Positions 63,216 to 64,000 of a stretch of DNA of 64,000 bases are shown in pieces; position 1 is the stretch's first letter, and each line of letters opens with the position of its first letter. The DNA comes from Marinicella sediminis. Lineage in GTDB: Bacteria > Pseudomonadota > Gammaproteobacteria > Xanthomonadales > Marinicellaceae. The stretch covers positions 62,001 through 126,000 of the forward strand of contig NZ_MVBD01000001.1 of NCBI RefSeq assembly GCF_002000055.1, in the 5' to 3' direction. Below the pieces are notes generated by a model. The model was not told the origin of the DNA. It searched no databases and was given only the letters and a program-made list of their open reading frames with translations. Made by a program: the position numbers and the translations under genes.

Positions 63216-64000
63216 GTGTCCGCCGATATTGATAAACTGATCAGCCAATTGCCGGGTCATGTATTGACTCAGGACCGGCATCGTCTACAGAATCAACTGA
63301 ACAAAGCCAAAAAACAGCGGCAGATGTTGCCCGGTGTCTTGGCAGCATTGGAAGCATCGCAAAACGCTTTTGAACAACGAAAACACTCGGTTCCGCAGGT
63401 GGAGTTGGTGGCAGATTTACCCATCAGTCAACAAGCTGAAAAAATCAAAACCACCATACAAAACCATCAGGTAACCGTCATTGCGGGTGAAACCGGTTCG
63501 GGTAAAACCACTCAGATACCAAAAATCTGTTTACAGGCCGGACTGGGTGTGGCAGGACAAATTGCCTGCACCCAACCGCGCCGGATTGCAGCCAAGTCAG
63601 TGGCTCAGCGGGTGGCCGATGAATTGAATACACCATTAGGCCAACAGGTGGGCTATCAGGTGCGTTTCGATGAAAAATTCAGCCAGGATGGCTACATTCG
63701 TTTTATGACTGATGGTATTTTGCTGCAACAAACCCTGCGCGATAAATGGCTCAATGACTACGATGCCATCATCATTGATGAGGCTCATGAACGCAGCCTC
63801 AACATTGATTTTTTATTGGGTTTCATTAAGCAGCTGACTGCCAAACGCAGTGACCTCAAAGTGGTGATCACATCAGCCACCATTGATACCGAAAAGTTTG
63901 CCAGACATTTTGGTGATGCACCGATTATCAATGTCAGTGGCCGGTCTTTTCCGGTCACCGCACATTACCGGCCACTGGATGAACATAACCTGGAACTCAA
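63216..64000 (+). CDS. hrpA: ATP-dependent RNA helicase HrpA, N-terminal part
   Basis: Starts with GTG at 63216, 15 bases after the MscS stop, and runs off the right edge (about 261 residues seen; the family is about 1300). DEAH-box helicase marks are visible: Walker [13 protein letters not shown], motif Ia [15 protein letters not shown], motif II DEAH ([12 protein letters not shown]) and SAT ([11 protein letters not shown]). The N-terminal leader ([17 protein letters not shown]) is typical of HrpA. It rescues stalled ribosomes on mRNA in E. coli, a recently proposed role. Confidence 0.9.
   Translation, partial: MSADIDKLISQLPGHVLTQDRHRLQNQLNKAKKQRQMLPGVLAALEASQNAFEQRKHSVPQVELVADLPISQQAEKIKTTIQNHQVTVIAGETGSGKTTQIPKICLQAGLGVAGQIACTQPRRIAAKSVAQRVADELNTPLGQQVGYQVRFDEKFSQDGYIRFMTDGILLQQTLRDKWLNDYDAIIIDEAHERSLNIDFLLGFIKQLTAKRSDLKVVITSATIDTEKFARHFGDAPIINVSGRSFPVTAHYRPLDEHNLEL

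Overview
The window reads as a stretch of chromosome from a free-living gammaproteobacterium with roughly balanced base composition. The evidence is a set of gene neighbourhoods typical of that class: ftsB-ispD-ispF, aroK-aroB-SPOR protein, zipA-ligA, and petA-petB-petC-sspA-sspB. Two oligopeptide symporters, a methionine gamma-lyase, histidine-degradation genes and a nucleoside symporter suggest a heterotroph living on peptides and amino acids. I see no phage, plasmid, rRNA, tRNA, CRISPR array or complete insertion sequence. A Marinicella-like deep-branching lineage is a guess only.

Layout. 0-2.3 kb: a YcaQ-like gene cut by the left edge and two Cys-rich proteins of unknown function. 2.3-11.3 kb: a sodium:solute symporter, a three-gene molybdenum hydroxylase operon (iron-sulfur subunit, molybdopterin subunit, diheme cytochrome), a membrane protein, a patatin lipoprotein and an LplT-PlsC fusion. 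11.2-18.2 kb: methionine gamma-lyase divergent from a TyrR-like regulator, then Sat-CysC, an Xni-like nuclease, a PilR-like regulator and an HNH protein. 18.3-25 kb: cytochrome b561, a second HNH protein, a CNT symporter, a LytTR regulator and two exported proteins, with two repeat-rich gaps. 25-31.2 kb: hutI/hutF, aroK-aroB-SPOR, a thioredoxin-like protein and an isochorismatase-family hydrolase. 31.3-36 kb: a large B12-binding radical SAM protein, short ORFs and two TonB paralogues. 36-46 kb: RluE-like synthase, a beta-solenoid protein, folK, SirB2, an SGNH hydrolase, ispF-ispD-ftsB, a three-gene ABC-2 exporter, a zinc metallopeptidase and an exported methyltransferase-like protein. 46-64 kb: two POT symporters, an SDR, zipA-ligA, a PlpD-type patatin/beta-barrel, a DegS-like protease, the bc1 complex, sspAB, an MscS channel and hrpA running off the right edge.

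The most unusual signal is a dispersed element present three times (7156-7420, 24473-24726, and reversed at 50285-50521). It has a near-perfect hairpin whose arms differ between copies by compensatory changes, a conserved 3' end, and a variable middle. One copy is read in frame as the last third of a diheme cytochrome, and the same hairpin-region reading frame is kept in all three copies. This resembles protein-coding palindromic elements known from Rickettsia. Other points worth a look are two regulators with inactivated AAA+ domains within 5 kb, a shared sigma-E-like promoter in front of two TonB paralogues, TyrR-box-like sites next to the TyrR-like gene, and an orphan radical SAM enzyme followed by untracked short ORFs.
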